DNA from: Massilia litorea
Lineage (GTDB): Bacteria > Pseudomonadota > Gammaproteobacteria > Burkholderiales > Burkholderiaceae_D
Direction: 5' to 3'
Assembly (NCBI RefSeq): GCF_015101885.1
Contig: NZ_CP062941.1
Location: 434,001 to 498,000 of the forward strand
Length of the DNA stretch: 64,000 nt
The notes below the pieces were generated by a model. The model had not been told where the DNA came from. It made no database searches and was given only the letters and a program-made list of their open reading frames with translations. Every line of letters begins with the position of its first letter. Positions within the stretch are counted from its first letter, which is position 1. Made by a program: the position numbers and the translations under genes. Shown here one piece after another: positions 55,980 through 64,000 of this stretch.

Positions 55980-58658
55980 TTACTTCCTGGCGGCGGCGCG
56001 CTTGGCAGGCGGCTTGGCAGCCGTCCCTTTCGCGGCCGCTTTCTTCGCTGCCGGCTTGGCAGCCGCTTTCGTGGCTGCTTTCGCGGCCGGCTTCTTCGCC
56101 GCCTTCACCGCGGTCGCTGCGCCCTCGCCCTCGGCGCCATCGGCCTCGGCATCGTTTGCCGCCGCCTTCGGTTTAGCGCCCGGCTTGGCCTTGCGCTCCT
56201 CGAACTCGAAGCTGATCTTGCCGTCCTTGCCCCGCGTCAGGAAGGCTTTGAAGGAACGGCGGGTACGCTGCGACACGAAGCCCGGCAGCAAATCCGTCTT
56301 GCCGTCGTTGAGCAGTTTCGCCATCTGCTCAGGGAGGATCTCCTGCTGCAGGATGATACGGCCGCTGCGGAAGTCGCAGGTCTTCGGCTTGGCTACCTGG
56401 TTTTCGCAGACATAGGCCAGGCCCATTTCGTAGACCCCGGCATTGCACTTCGGGCAGGGCCCGAGCGGGGTCTGTCCGGTGAAGTCCACGCCCTCTCCCT
56501 CTTCGCCGTCGGCCGAATCCTGGCCGAAATCGAATTCGAGCTTGAAGTTCTTGATCTCCTCGTCGCGCACGATGCGCAGGATCGCGGCGAAGGGACGGCC
56601 CATCTTCGAGCGGAAGCCCTGCAGCGGACCGATGGTGCGCTTTTCCAGCAGCTCTTCGACCTCGTTGATCTCGAACTGGCGGCTGCCCGGCGTCTTGCTC
56701 ATCGAGAAGTCGCACTTGGTACAGGCGAAGCGGCGGTAGTTTTCCTTGACCACGCCGGCGCAGTTCGGGCACGGGGTTTTCAGGGTCGCGTACTCGCCCG
56801 GAATCGTGTCGTTGTCATATTCCTTGGCGCGCTTGACGATGATTTGCGTCATCTGCGCAATTTCCCGCATGAACTCTTCGCGCGAAATCTTGCCCTTCTC
56901 CATCTGCGACAGCTTGTATTCCCACTCGCCGGTTAGTTCCGGCGCGGTGAGTTCGTTCACGCCCAGGCCGCGCAGCAAGGTCATCAGCTGCGATGCCTTG
57001 GCGGTCGGGATCAGCTCGCGCCCCTCGCGGATCAGGTATTTCTCGGTCAGCAGGCCCTCGATGATGGCCGCACGCGTGGCCGGGGTGCCGAGACCCTTGC
57101 CGGCCATCGCATCGCGCAGCTCGTCCGAGTCGACCAGTTTACCGGCGCCTTCCATGGCCGACAGCAGCGTCGCTTCACTGTAGCGCGCAGGCGGCTTCGT
57201 CACCAGGCCGTTGGCAGTGATTTTGTCCGTCAGTACCTTCTCGCCCTTCGCAACCGGGACCAGCGTGGCGCCGTCCTTGTCGTCGCCCGTGGTGTCCTTG
57301 CCGTAGACGGCCAGCCAGCCCGGGTTGGTCATGACCTTGCCCTCGGTCTTGAACTGGTGGCCCGAGACTTCGGTGAAGCGGGTCGTGACCAGGAACTCGG
57401 CCGGCGGGAAGAAGACGGCCAGGAAGCGGCGCGTGACGAGGTCGTACAGCTTTTGTTCCGGCTCGGTCAGGTTCTTCGGGGCGACACCGGTCGGGATGAT
57501 CGCGAAGTGATCCGAAATCTTCGTGTTGTCGAAGATGCGCTTGTTCGGCTTGACCCAGCCGTTCTTCGTCACCTGTTTGGCGAACTGGTTGTAGTTGTTC
57601 GTGTCGGCCAGCGCGTTCATCGTTTCCTTGACGGTCGCGATATAGTCTTCCGGCAGGTGGCGCGAGTCGGTACGCGGGTAGGTCAGCACCTTGTGCTTCT
57701 CGTACAGCGCCTGGGCCAGGCCCAGGGTGTTCTTGGCCGAGAAGCCGAAGCGGCCGTTCGCCTCGCGCTGCAGGCTCGTCAGGTCGAACAGGGCCGGCGC
57801 CATCGAGGTGGTCGGCTTCGATTCCTCGGTGACGACGCCCTGCTTGCCGCGGCAGGCGGCGGCGATCGAGTCGGCGGCCGTCTTGCTCCACAGGCGCTCC
57901 GGGCGCTTCTCGGGGTCGTTCTCGTCCTTCTTGAACTGCTGGTCGAGCCAGCGGCCTTCGTAGATGCCGGCGGCGCAGACGAACTCGGCGCGCACTTCCC
58001 AGTAGTCGCGCGGGACGAATTTCTTGATTTTTTCTTCGCGCTCGACCACGATCGACAGGGTCGGCGTCTGCACGCGGCCCACGGTCGTCAGGTAAAAGCC
58101 GCCCTCTTTCGAGTTGAAGGCGGTCATGGCGCGGGTGCCGTTGATGCCGATCAGCCAGTCCGCTTCCGAACGGCAGCGCGCAGCGTCGGCCAGCGGCAGC
58201 ATCTCTTCGTCGCTGCGCAGCTGCTTGAAACCTTCGCGGATCGCGTTGGCCGTCATCGACTGCAGCCACAGGCGTTTCACGGGCTGCTTCGCCTTCGCGT
58301 TCTGCGCGATCAGGCGGAAGATCAGTTCACCTTCGCGGCCCGCGTCACATGCGTTGATGAGGGTGGTGACGTCCTTGCGCTTGATGAGCTTGTTCAGCAC
58401 TTTCAGGCGCGACTCGGTCTTTGGAATCGGGTTCAGCGCAAAATACGGCGGAATCATCGGCAGGTGGGTAAAACTCCACTTGCCGCGCTTGACGTCGTAT
58501 TCCTCGGGCACGGCTATTTCCAGCAGGTGGCCGACGGCGGACGACAGGATGTATTCGTCGTTTTCGAAATACTCATCGTGCTTGGTGAAGCCGCCCAGCG
58601 TCTTCGCGATGTCGTTCGCGACAGACGGCTTCTCGGCGATGATGAGGGTTTTGGTCAT
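55980..58658 (-). CDS. topB: DNA topoisomerase III with basic Lys/Ala tail
   Basis: 892 residues from the ATG at 58658 (MTKTLIIAEKPSVANDIAKT). Toprim domain with NACDAGREGELIFR (the D-x-D part), the active-site Tyr in LTYPRTDSRHLPED, and a decatenation-loop area around residue 500. Two C-terminal zinc ribbons (CPNCAGVVKEN...CTKCDF; CPKCNAGVYEMG...CEN). After about residue 830 comes an histone-H1-like tail, AAKAATKAAAKPAAKKAAAK. It relaxes and decatenates DNA. Longer than E. coli TopB (653) mainly because of the C-terminal regions. Confidence 0.96.
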   Translation of the reverse strand: MTKTLIIAEKPSVANDIAKTLGGFTKHDEYFENDEYILSSAVGHLLEIAVPEEYDVKRGKWSFTHLPMIPPYFALNPIPKTESRLKVLNKLIKRKDVTTLINACDAGREGELIFRLIAQNAKAKQPVKRLWLQSMTANAIREGFKQLRSDEEMLPLADAARCRSEADWLIGINGTRAMTAFNSKEGGFYLTTVGRVQTPTLSIVVEREEKIKKFVPRDYWEVRAEFVCAAGIYEGRWLDQQFKKDENDPEKRPERLWSKTAADSIAAACRGKQGVVTEESKPTTSMAPALFDLTSLQREANGRFGFSAKNTLGLAQALYEKHKVLTYPRTDSRHLPEDYIATVKETMNALADTNNYNQFAKQVTKNGWVKPNKRIFDNTKISDHFAIIPTGVAPKNLTEPEQKLYDLVTRRFLAVFFPPAEFLVTTRFTEVSGHQFKTEGKVMTNPGWLAVYGKDTTGDDKDGATLVPVAKGEKVLTDKITANGLVTKPPARYSEATLLSAMEGAGKLVDSDELRDAMAGKGLGTPATRAAIIEGLLTEKYLIREGRELIPTAKASQLMTLLRGLGVNELTAPELTGEWEYKLSQMEKGKISREEFMREIAQMTQIIVKRAKEYDNDTIPGEYATLKTPCPNCAGVVKENYRRFACTKCDFSMSKTPGSRQFEINEVEELLEKRTIGPLQGFRSKMGRPFAAILRIVRDEEIKNFKLEFDFGQDSADGEEGEGVDFTGQTPLGPCPKCNAGVYEMGLAYVCENQVAKPKTCDFRSGRIILQQEILPEQMAKLLNDGKTDLLPGFVSQRTRRSFKAFLTRGKDGKISFEFEERKAKPGAKPKAAANDAEADGAEGEGAATAVKAAKKPAAKAATKAAAKPAAKKAAAKGTAAKPPAKRAAARK

Positions 58659-59041
58659 AGGGTTTCTCGTAGTACTTATATATATGGTGTATTTGGCCTG
58701 CGCATCATACATGCTTTGGCGGCCGGGCCGGGCCGCAGCATCACGGCATCGCGGCACTAATGTCTTAGTAGTAACAGTCTTGAATGAGCGGCCAATGATA
58801 AGCGCGTTATCGCGCTGTTCGCAAGTAGGCTCTGCACCTTCCTTGTGCGGCGCGCCATCGGCCGCACGCTCGTGGCGCGCTTGCAACGACCGGATTTTCG
58901 CTCGTGCCACCCGGATATCTTGTCGGTGACGGTGGGCGCCTTCCTACATTGCCTCCACCATGATTCCGATACAAGCGGCGCCGCGCCGCGCGCATGATCG
59001 GCCTGTTGGCGCCCTCACGCGCCGTATCAGGAGGATCGACC
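58659..59041. other. 383-base intergenic region
   Basis: Separates topB from the disordered-protein gene, which face away from each other, so both promoters are expected here. TATATATAAG on the minus strand near 58676 is AT-rich but has no matching -35. AGGAGGATCG at 59028-59037 is a strong ribosome site for the rightward gene. No RNA gene or repeat was seen. Confidence 0.35.
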
Positions 59042-59494
59042 ATGAGCGACAAGCACAAAGGCATGGTGAACGAGCACGGCCGCAGCGTGCGGCGCGAAAA
59101 AATGGTGCCGGTGGCGCCGGAAAGCCAGCAGGGCAAATCGCCCGGCTCCGGCGCGGGCAACCGCCAGTCGGACGTGGGTCTGGGTACGCAGGCGGGCAGG
59201 ATGGGGGCAAGCGACGCCGGTTCGCGCGGCGGGCCCGGTTCGCAGACCGGCGGACGCAGCGCACGCCAGCAAGCCCAGCGCATGCAGGCCCAGGCGGAGG
59301 CCGACCGGCTCGGTACCTCGATGCAGTCGGGCGCCGGTGGACTCGAGCAGAGACAGCATGCCGGTTCGAAAGAATCCGGGACGGCGCCGGGTTCGCTGCA
59401 GTCGGGCGGCGCCGGATCGGGCGGACGTGGGGGACCGGAGCAGGCTGCGTCGGATGCCGGTGCGGGGCTGGCGGGGACGGACAAGAAGCGCTGA
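59042..59494 (+). CDS. Low-complexity, probably disordered protein
   Basis: 150 residues from the ATG at 59042 with AGGAGG upstream. Apart from the start (MSDKHKGMVNEHGRSVRREK) it is dominated by Gly, Ser, Gln, Arg and Ala, with no hydrophobic core, signal or membrane segment. A short helical portion, RSARQQAQRMQAQAEADRLG, interrupts it. Such proteins in related bacteria appear as hypothetical proteins, sometimes stress-linked; no function is known. The good ribosome site and even codon periodicity support it as a real gene. Confidence 0.65.
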   Translation: MSDKHKGMVNEHGRSVRREKMVPVAPESQQGKSPGSGAGNRQSDVGLGTQAGRMGASDAGSRGGPGSQTGGRSARQQAQRMQAQAEADRLGTSMQSGAGGLEQRQHAGSKESGTAPGSLQSGGAGSGGRGGPEQAASDAGAGLAGTDKKR

Positions 59495-59555
59495 GCAGGG
59501 AAAGCGCACCCTGGCTGGAGCAAGCGGCCGGCCAGGGTATTTGCGTAAACAATAA

Positions 59556-59587
59556 AATCGCTTGCAATTGAATAGCGCGCGATCTAA
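59556..59587. promoter_or_regulatory. Candidate OhrR operator upstream of ohrR
   Basis: AATCGCTTGCAATTGAATAG followed by CGCGCGATCTAA: an imperfect inverted repeat (AATCGC...GCGAT) ten bases before the ohrR start. The ATAGCRCGCGATYTAA part recurs at 60096-60111 before ohr. The pairing with both genes is the evidence; the binding itself is inferred. Confidence 0.6.
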
Positions 59588-59596
59588 ACTGCGGAC

Positions 59597-60052
59597 ATGA
59601 CAAGCAAATCCGCCAAGACCGACGCCCTGCTCCGCCTCGACAGCCAGCTGTGCTTCGCCCTATACTCGGCCAACCTGGCGATGACCAAGGTGTACCGGCG
59701 CCTGCTGGCCGACCTGGGCCTGACCTACCCGCAATACCTGGTGATGCTGGTGCTGTGGGAAGGCGACGGCATGACGGTCTCGAACCTGGGCGAGCGCCTG
59801 TTCCTCGACTCGGCCACGCTCACCCCGCTGCTCAAGCGCCTGCAGGCTGCAGGCCTGGTGCTGCGCGAACGCGGACTCGAGGACGAACGCCAGGTGCTGG
59901 TCAGCCTGACGGAGGAAGGACGCGCGCTGCGTACGAAAGCGCGGGCGGTGCCGGAAAACGCGTTTTGCGCGACGGGCTGCAAGCCGGAAGAATTGCAGGC
60001 GATGCGGCGCGACCTCGAGCAATTGCGCGCCAGCCTGGCGCAACACAGCTAA
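59597..60052 (+). CDS. ohrR: OhrR, MarR family organic-peroxide sensor
   Basis: 151 residues. The winged helix has [20 protein letters not shown] and [17 protein letters not shown] (the wing). The reactive Cys19 sits in the family motif [12 protein letters not shown]. Further Cys124 and Cys128 near the C-terminus ([11 protein letters not shown]) fit the 2-Cys type in which a disulfide forms after oxidation. It represses ohr until organic hydroperoxides oxidise it. The ohr gene follows by 121 bases, with a similar candidate operator before each gene. Confidence 0.95.
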   Translation: MTSKSAKTDALLRLDSQLCFALYSANLAMTKVYRRLLADLGLTYPQYLVMLVLWEGDGMTVSNLGERLFLDSATLTPLLKRLQAAGLVLRERGLEDERQVLVSLTEEGRALRTKARAVPENAFCATGCKPEELQAMRRDLEQLRASLAQHS

Positions 60053-60080
60053 AGGCAGGTGTGGACGCATGCAGTGCAAT

Positions 60081-60111
60081 AATGCGGGCATTTAGATAGC
60101 ACGCGATTTAA
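60081..60111. promoter_or_regulatory. Candidate OhrR operator upstream of ohr
   Basis: AATGCGGGCATTTAGATAGC followed by ACGCGATTTAA, sharing ATAGCACGCGATTTAA with the site before ohrR (ATAGCGCGCGATCTAA). It precedes the ohr ATG by about 60 bases. Confidence 0.6.
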
Positions 60112-60173
60112 TCGACAGCGACCGATTTCGTGGTGCGGCGCTGCCCTCTCATCACCACGCTTTGGAGAAAAAG

Positions 60174-60599
60174 ATGTCCCTCGAAAAAACCTTGTATGTC
60201 GCCCACGCAACCGCCACCGGTGGCCGTGATGGCCGTGCCGTATCGTCCGACGAGCAACTGAGCGTCGCACTGGCCACGCCGCGCGAACTCGGCGGCGCAG
60301 GCGGCGCCGGCACCAATCCGGAACAGCTGTTCGCGGCCGGCTATGCAGCTTGTTTCATCGGCGCATTGAAGTTCGTGGCGGCAAAAGAAAAAGTGGCGCT
60401 GCCGGCGGAGACGGCAATCACGGCCGACGTCGGCATCGGTCCCCTGCCGACCGGCTTCGGCATCGAAGTGACACTCAATGTCTCGGTTCCGGGCCTGGCG
60501 CGCGAGCTCGTCGAATCGCTGGTGGAGAAGGCCCACGTGGTGTGCCCGTACTCGAACGCAACGCGCGGCAACATCGATGTGACGCTGAATATTGCGTAA
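60174..60599 (+). CDS. ohr: Organic hydroperoxide resistance protein Ohr
   Basis: 141 residues from the ATG at 60174 (GGAGAAAAAG upstream). OsmC-superfamily thiol peroxidase: catalytic Cys60 in [12 protein letters not shown] and resolving Cys124 in [14 protein letters not shown], the exact spacing of the Ohr group. It detoxifies fatty-acid and other organic hydroperoxides with lipoyl reductants. Regulated by the adjacent OhrR; ends at the palindromic terminator shared with smg. Confidence 0.97.
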   Translation: MSLEKTLYVAHATATGGRDGRAVSSDEQLSVALATPRELGGAGGAGTNPEQLFAAGYAACFIGALKFVAAKEKVALPAETAITADVGIGPLPTGFGIEVTLNVSVPGLARELVESLVEKAHVVCPYSNATRGNIDVTLNIA

Positions 60600-60624
60600 T
60601 CAGCAGCGAAAACAAAATCAATAG

Positions 60625-60666
60625 CACAAACAAAAACTCCCGCAGTGCGGGAGTTTTTGTTTGTGC
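60625..60666. terminator. Bidirectional terminator between ohr and smg
   Basis: A near-perfect palindrome: CACAAACAAAAACTCCCGC, loop AGT, and its inverse GCGGGAGTTTTTGTTTGTG. It has T runs in both directions and separates the convergent ohr and smg genes. Confidence 0.95.
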
Positions 60667-60674
60667 TTGTTCGA

Positions 60675-61139
60675 TTAATGCAGCTGGCGCGGAATCTGTT
60701 CGTCGTCGGAGCCGAACAGGTCGTCGAAGATCAGTGCATCCGGTTCCTTGTTCTGGCTCCACATCATCATCAGCACGATGATCTTCAGCTTGCTCAGGGT
60801 AACGGGCGATTCGTCCACCGCGAGCGCACGCTCGATGACGATTTCGCGCTGCAAGGGCGTGAGCAGCTTGGCGCTTTCGAGGAACTGGATGAAACCGATC
60901 GCGGCGCTGCCGAGCTCGTTATATTCCTCGTCCACGTAGTAACGCGTGCCGGTAGAGGCGACCACGTCGGCCAGCTCTTCGCCCGCCATTTCAGTGAGAC
61001 CCGTAAGCCAATCGATGGCCTCGCAGATCTCGAAGTCGTCGAAGCCGACGGCGGAGAGTTTGCGTGCCAATGCAGCCGGCTCGGGGCAGGCTTCGGGACG
61101 ATAGTACGTCTCGTAGAGGTAGACCAGGATGTCGAACAT
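60675..61139 (-). CDS. smg: Smg family (DUF494) protein
   Basis: 154 residues from the ATG at 61139: [20 protein letters not shown]. The conserved blocks are [40 protein letters not shown] and [19 protein letters not shown], unique to this family. Function unknown; the gene is regularly found between dprA and topoisomerase/def genes in beta- and gammaproteobacteria. Downstream of dprA on the same strand, with about 170 bases between. Confidence 0.95.
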   Translation of the reverse strand: MFDILVYLYETYYRPEACPEPAALARKLSAVGFDDFEICEAIDWLTGLTEMAGEELADVVASTGTRYYVDEEYNELGSAAIGFIQFLESAKLLTPLQREIVIERALAVDESPVTLSKLKIIVLMMMWSQNKEPDALIFDDLFGSDDEQIPRQLH

Positions 61140-61308
61140 AGTGACGCTACTGTAGCAGCTAAGCTCGTACAGGTACAAGCTTGCTGCGTGTGTGCGCATG
61201 CGGCGAACGGAAATCGTCGTTTTTCGGCCTTATCGGTTCATACAGGCTTGTAATTCATGTTCGAAAAAATGTCCCTGTTCAAGCATTTACCCAGGGCGAA
61301 TGAAACGC

Positions 61309-62460
61309 TTATTGAACAAGCACGCGTTGCACTTTTCCTCCGGGAAGACGTTCGATCATGCCGGCCATTTCGAGTGCCAATAAACCCATGCTCAATTGAC
61401 CGATACTGGTGCCGAGTCGTTCCAACAAGTCGTCGACAGCGAGCGCTTCGTGCCCCAGCTGCGCCAGCAAATCGGTGCAGTCCGTTTCGGTCGGCAAGGC
61501 GTTTGTTGCAGTCGTGTTTGCAGACGGCAGCGATGCAAGCGGCGACACCTGCATCGCCTCCAGCACTTCATCCACCGTTTCCACCAGCCGCGCACCATCG
61601 CGTATCAGCTTGTGGCAGCCCTTGGCCAGCGGCGCATGGATCGAGCCGGGCAAGGCGTAGACCTCGCGTCCCTGTTCGGCGGCCACGCGCGCGGTGATGA
61701 GGGAGCCCGATTGCGCCGCCGCTTCGATCACGAGCACGCCGATTGACAAGCCGCTGATGATCCGGTTGCGGCGCGGGAAATTGCCGCTGGTCGGAGGCGT
61801 GCCGAGCGCGTATTCGCTGACGATGCAGCCGTCGTTGGCAATGCGTTCGGCCAGTGCGCGATTGCGCGCCGGATAGAACAAGTCGGCGCCGGTGCCGACC
61901 ACGGCAATCGTCGAACCCGCGCCGCGCAACCCGCCTTCATGCGCGGCGGCGTCGATGCCGAGTGCGAGGCCGGACACCACGCACACACCGGCGTTCGACA
62001 GTGCAGTCGCGAACGCCGCTGCATTCGCCTTTCCCTGTACGGTGGCATTGCGGCTGCCGACGATCGCCAGCGCCGGTCGCGCAAGCAGGTCGATGCGTCC
62101 TTGTATATAGAGCAGCAGGGGCGGATCGGGAATATTGGCGAGCGCCTGCGGATAGGCGGCATCGCCCAGCGCCAGCACGTGGTGCGAGGGAGTTTGCAGC
62201 CAGGCGAGCGTGGTGTCGATCAGGGCACGCGTCGTGCCTGATGGCGGCGCGCACAGGCTGCGCGCCAGGGCAGGACCGACGTGCCGGGCCAGCGCGGCGT
62301 GGCCGGCCTCGAAGATGGCGCGCGGCGAACCGAAGGCTTCCAACAGCAGGTGTGCAGTGCGCAGTCCCACCCCGCGCGCGCCGTCGAGGCGCAGCCAGTC
62401 GCTCAGTTGCGTACCGGGTTGCTCGATGCGGCTGGCGGGGATGGGGTCCGTGTCCTGCAC
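61309..62460 (-). CDS. dprA: DNA-processing protein DprA
   Basis: 383 residues. Loads RecA on incoming single strands in natural transformation. N-terminal SAM-like region (LRLDGARGVGLRTAHLLLEA), Rossmann-type domain with AIVGSRNATVQGKANA, VSGLALGIDAAAHEGGL, STIAVVGTGADLFYPARNRA and SGLSIGVLVIEAAAQSGSLI, and a C-terminal winged helix (LLAQLGHEALAVDDLLERLG). A full set is intact. It lies eight bases after the LysM protein gene and should be cotranscribed. Confidence 0.96.
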   Translation of the reverse strand: MQDTDPIPASRIEQPGTQLSDWLRLDGARGVGLRTAHLLLEAFGSPRAIFEAGHAALARHVGPALARSLCAPPSGTTRALIDTTLAWLQTPSHHVLALGDAAYPQALANIPDPPLLLYIQGRIDLLARPALAIVGSRNATVQGKANAAAFATALSNAGVCVVSGLALGIDAAAHEGGLRGAGSTIAVVGTGADLFYPARNRALAERIANDGCIVSEYALGTPPTSGNFPRRNRIISGLSIGVLVIEAAAQSGSLITARVAAEQGREVYALPGSIHAPLAKGCHKLIRDGARLVETVDEVLEAMQVSPLASLPSANTTATNALPTETDCTDLLAQLGHEALAVDDLLERLGTSIGQLSMGLLALEMAGMIERLPGGKVQRVLVQ

Positions 62461-62467
62461 GGTGGAT

Positions 62468-63562
62468 TTACTCCGGTGATTTCGCCACGTCGCCGACTTC
62501 CACCGGCGCCGTCACTTGCATGATCAGGCCGTACGAAACGCGCCCGAACACTCGGAAGATGAACAGGCTGCCATACTGTTCATCGGGAAGCTTCATCTTC
62601 GCGCGGCCGATTCCGAGGAAACCCCTCTTCCCTTCCGGATCGGCCACCGTCTTCCCGAAATGATAGAGCTGCAGCACCGAGCCGACATCGAGTCCGTCAA
62701 TCGAACCACGGTTGACAGTGACGACCTGGCTCTGTCCGGCATAGCTGACGCCCGCGTAAATCGACATCACGCGCGCGTCGACGGGCGACTGCGGCGCATG
62801 CGGCACATAGTTGCGCACGGCCGGCGGCGGGGCCGGCAGCAGGCGGTCGCCGACGCCCATTTCGCTCACCGAGTTCGAAACCGTCATGGTGTGCACGTCG
62901 ACGCCGGGCGCGGCCGCTTTCACCAGTTTTACCGTACCGACATAGGCGGCCTCGTGCGCGAGCAGCGCGCCCGTCTGCGGATCGCGCAACGGGGCGCCCG
63001 GACGGAACACCTGGAATTCGGTTGCGCCCTGCAGATCGCCGCGCACATACACGCGGTCGCCCGTGCCCAGGTATAAATGACCCTCCTGGGAGGCGGCGAT
63101 GCGCGGCGCGCCCGCCAGCGCATCCTTCTCGACGACGAGCGGCTGGGTCAGGTAAGGTTCGATCACACTGGCGGGGATGGCGTCGATGGCGCCGCGCTCC
63201 AGGCCTTCGCTGCGCACCTGCGGCGACAGGCGCAGCACGGGCGCGCCTCCGCCGTCATCGCTGCCCGGCTTCGTCAGCGACAGGCGGCCGTGCACGCGGT
63301 CGAAATACACGATCTGGCCCGGATAAATCCAGTGCGGATTGCGGATTTCCTCGCGGTTCATGCCCCAGACCTGGGGCCAGCACCAGGGATGCTCGAGGAA
63401 GGCGCCGGAAATATCCCACAGGGTATCGCCCTTGACCACGCGGTGCTGGTCGGGCGCATTCGGCTTGAAGCTGCATTCGGCAGCCTGGACGGGGCCGGCC
63501 ACGACACACGCGACGAGCGCCGCGGCTACAGCGCGGGTCACGACTGTGCTAAAATTTTTCAT
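62468..63562 (-). CDS. Exported LysM domain protein
   Basis: 364 residues from the ATG at 63562, with a signal peptide (VVTRAVAAALVACVVAGPVQ). A LysM domain follows (residues ~38-90): HRVVKGDTLWDISGAFLEHP and IRNPHWIYPGQIVYFDR. The rest is an uncharacterised beta-rich domain containing GHLYLGTGDRVYVRGDLQGA and VNRGSIDGLDVGSVLQLYHF. It probably binds peptidoglycan in the periplasm. The gene is divergent from def, an order conserved in betaproteobacteria (dprA-LysM / def-fmt). Confidence 0.93.
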   Translation of the reverse strand: MKNFSTVVTRAVAAALVACVVAGPVQAAECSFKPNAPDQHRVVKGDTLWDISGAFLEHPWCWPQVWGMNREEIRNPHWIYPGQIVYFDRVHGRLSLTKPGSDDGGGAPVLRLSPQVRSEGLERGAIDAIPASVIEPYLTQPLVVEKDALAGAPRIAASQEGHLYLGTGDRVYVRGDLQGATEFQVFRPGAPLRDPQTGALLAHEAAYVGTVKLVKAAAPGVDVHTMTVSNSVSEMGVGDRLLPAPPPAVRNYVPHAPQSPVDARVMSIYAGVSYAGQSQVVTVNRGSIDGLDVGSVLQLYHFGKTVADPEGKRGFLGIGRAKMKLPDEQYGSLFIFRVFGRVSYGLIMQVTAPVEVGDVAKSPE

Positions 63563-63838
63563 TGAAGACGTCCGTAAAGTGCGGCATTGACAACGGAATT
63601 GCTGGCGGTGTCCATCACTCGGCCAGCCACACGGCGCAAGAGACGGCATAGATTGCACTCCGGACCGCACGGCGGATCAGGAAGAGTTGCCCAACTGAAT
63701 CAAATTCTGCACACAAATCCTCGAACTAGCAAGACAAACCGCGTCCTGTTTCCCCGGCGATGTGTTGCATTCCTGCTCTGCGCCCCGCTCTGCCGACCTC
63801 CACCATTATCCTTATATAAAATTACTTAACTCCCTGAT

Positions 63839-64000
63839 ATGGCCCTCCTGAAAATCCTGCGCTATCCCGATCCACGTCTGCACAAGGTCGCCGCGCCTGT
63901 CACCGAATTCGGCGAGCGCCTGGCCAAGCTGGTGGCCGACATGGCCGAGACCATGTACGACGCCCCCGGCGTCGGCCTGGCCGCGACCCAGGTCGACGTG
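63839..64000 (+). CDS. def: Peptide deformylase, N-terminal part (cut by window edge)
   Basis: 54 residues visible: [20 protein letters not shown], then [18 protein letters not shown], which contains motif 1 (GVGLAATQ) of peptide deformylase. It removes the formyl group from new proteins using Fe2+. The two other motifs lie outside the window. TATAAA about 23 bases upstream may be part of its promoter. The 276-base divergent gap to the LysM gene carries no other recognisable feature. Confidence 0.95.
   Translation, partial: MALLKILRYPDPRLHKVAAPVTEFGERLAKLVADMAETMYDAPGVGLAATQVDV

Overview
This window reads as a chromosomal segment of a high-GC betaproteobacterium of the order Burkholderiales, most likely Oxalobacteraceae of the Massilia/Telluria type. 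The reasons are the gene content and order (polA, DUF2782, thrB, BPSS1780-type membrane protein; ruvC-ruvA-ruvB; dusB-fis-purH; dtd-tyrS, M23 peptidase, anmK, erpA, bactofilin, argC, rpsI-rplM; smg, dprA, LysM, def), strong third-position G/C, and many secreted proteins. The genus is inference; the sequence carries no rRNA or other direct marker.

Layout. 1-6424: 5' part of polA, DUF2782 protein, thrB, a membrane protein and a UvrD/PcrA helicase. 6425-9516: a small SRPBCC protein and an M13 metallopeptidase. 9650-11740: an island of small, lower-GC genes (unknown, membrane ACP-like, unknown, YCII-like), with related imperfect palindromes before the first gene and after each of the first three; this is the most unusual part. 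11740-20431: YnfA, a TonB-dependent receptor, a DUF885 peptidase-like protein, a Met-rich secreted protein, glutathione-dependent formaldehyde dehydrogenase, and a secreted subtilase with a PA insert. 20460-29854: a K+-channel-like protein, CheW, valS, VOC and DUF2147 proteins, an intact IS1595-type insertion sequence with 8-bp target duplications, and a hybrid histidine kinase. 29874-45951: mainly housekeeping genes, nearly all on the minus strand apart from the M23 peptidase and anmK. 46271-55576: a secreted alpha/beta hydrolase followed by a NatA/NatB-like ABC exporter, OsmC, coq7, and a second ABC system whose permease is fused to a degenerate M1 aminopeptidase domain. 55619-64000: an orphan antitoxin-like protein, topoisomerase III, a disordered protein, the ohrR-ohr peroxide pair, and smg/dprA/LysM with the start of def.

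Cooperating sets: ruvABC (Holliday junction processing), dusB-fis, dtd-tyrS (both tyrosyl-tRNA related), rplM-rpsI behind a good sigma70-like promoter, ohrR-ohr with two similar candidate operator sites, and two ABC exporter pairs.

Repeats: three complete REP/MITE-like paired hairpins (3954-4100, 36734-36839, 42713-42856) and two half copies (33521-33550, 50227-50253) share the GTAGGGTGGGC end and lie outside coding sequence, mostly beside gene 3' ends. No rRNA, tRNA, CRISPR array, integrase gene or prophage was seen.
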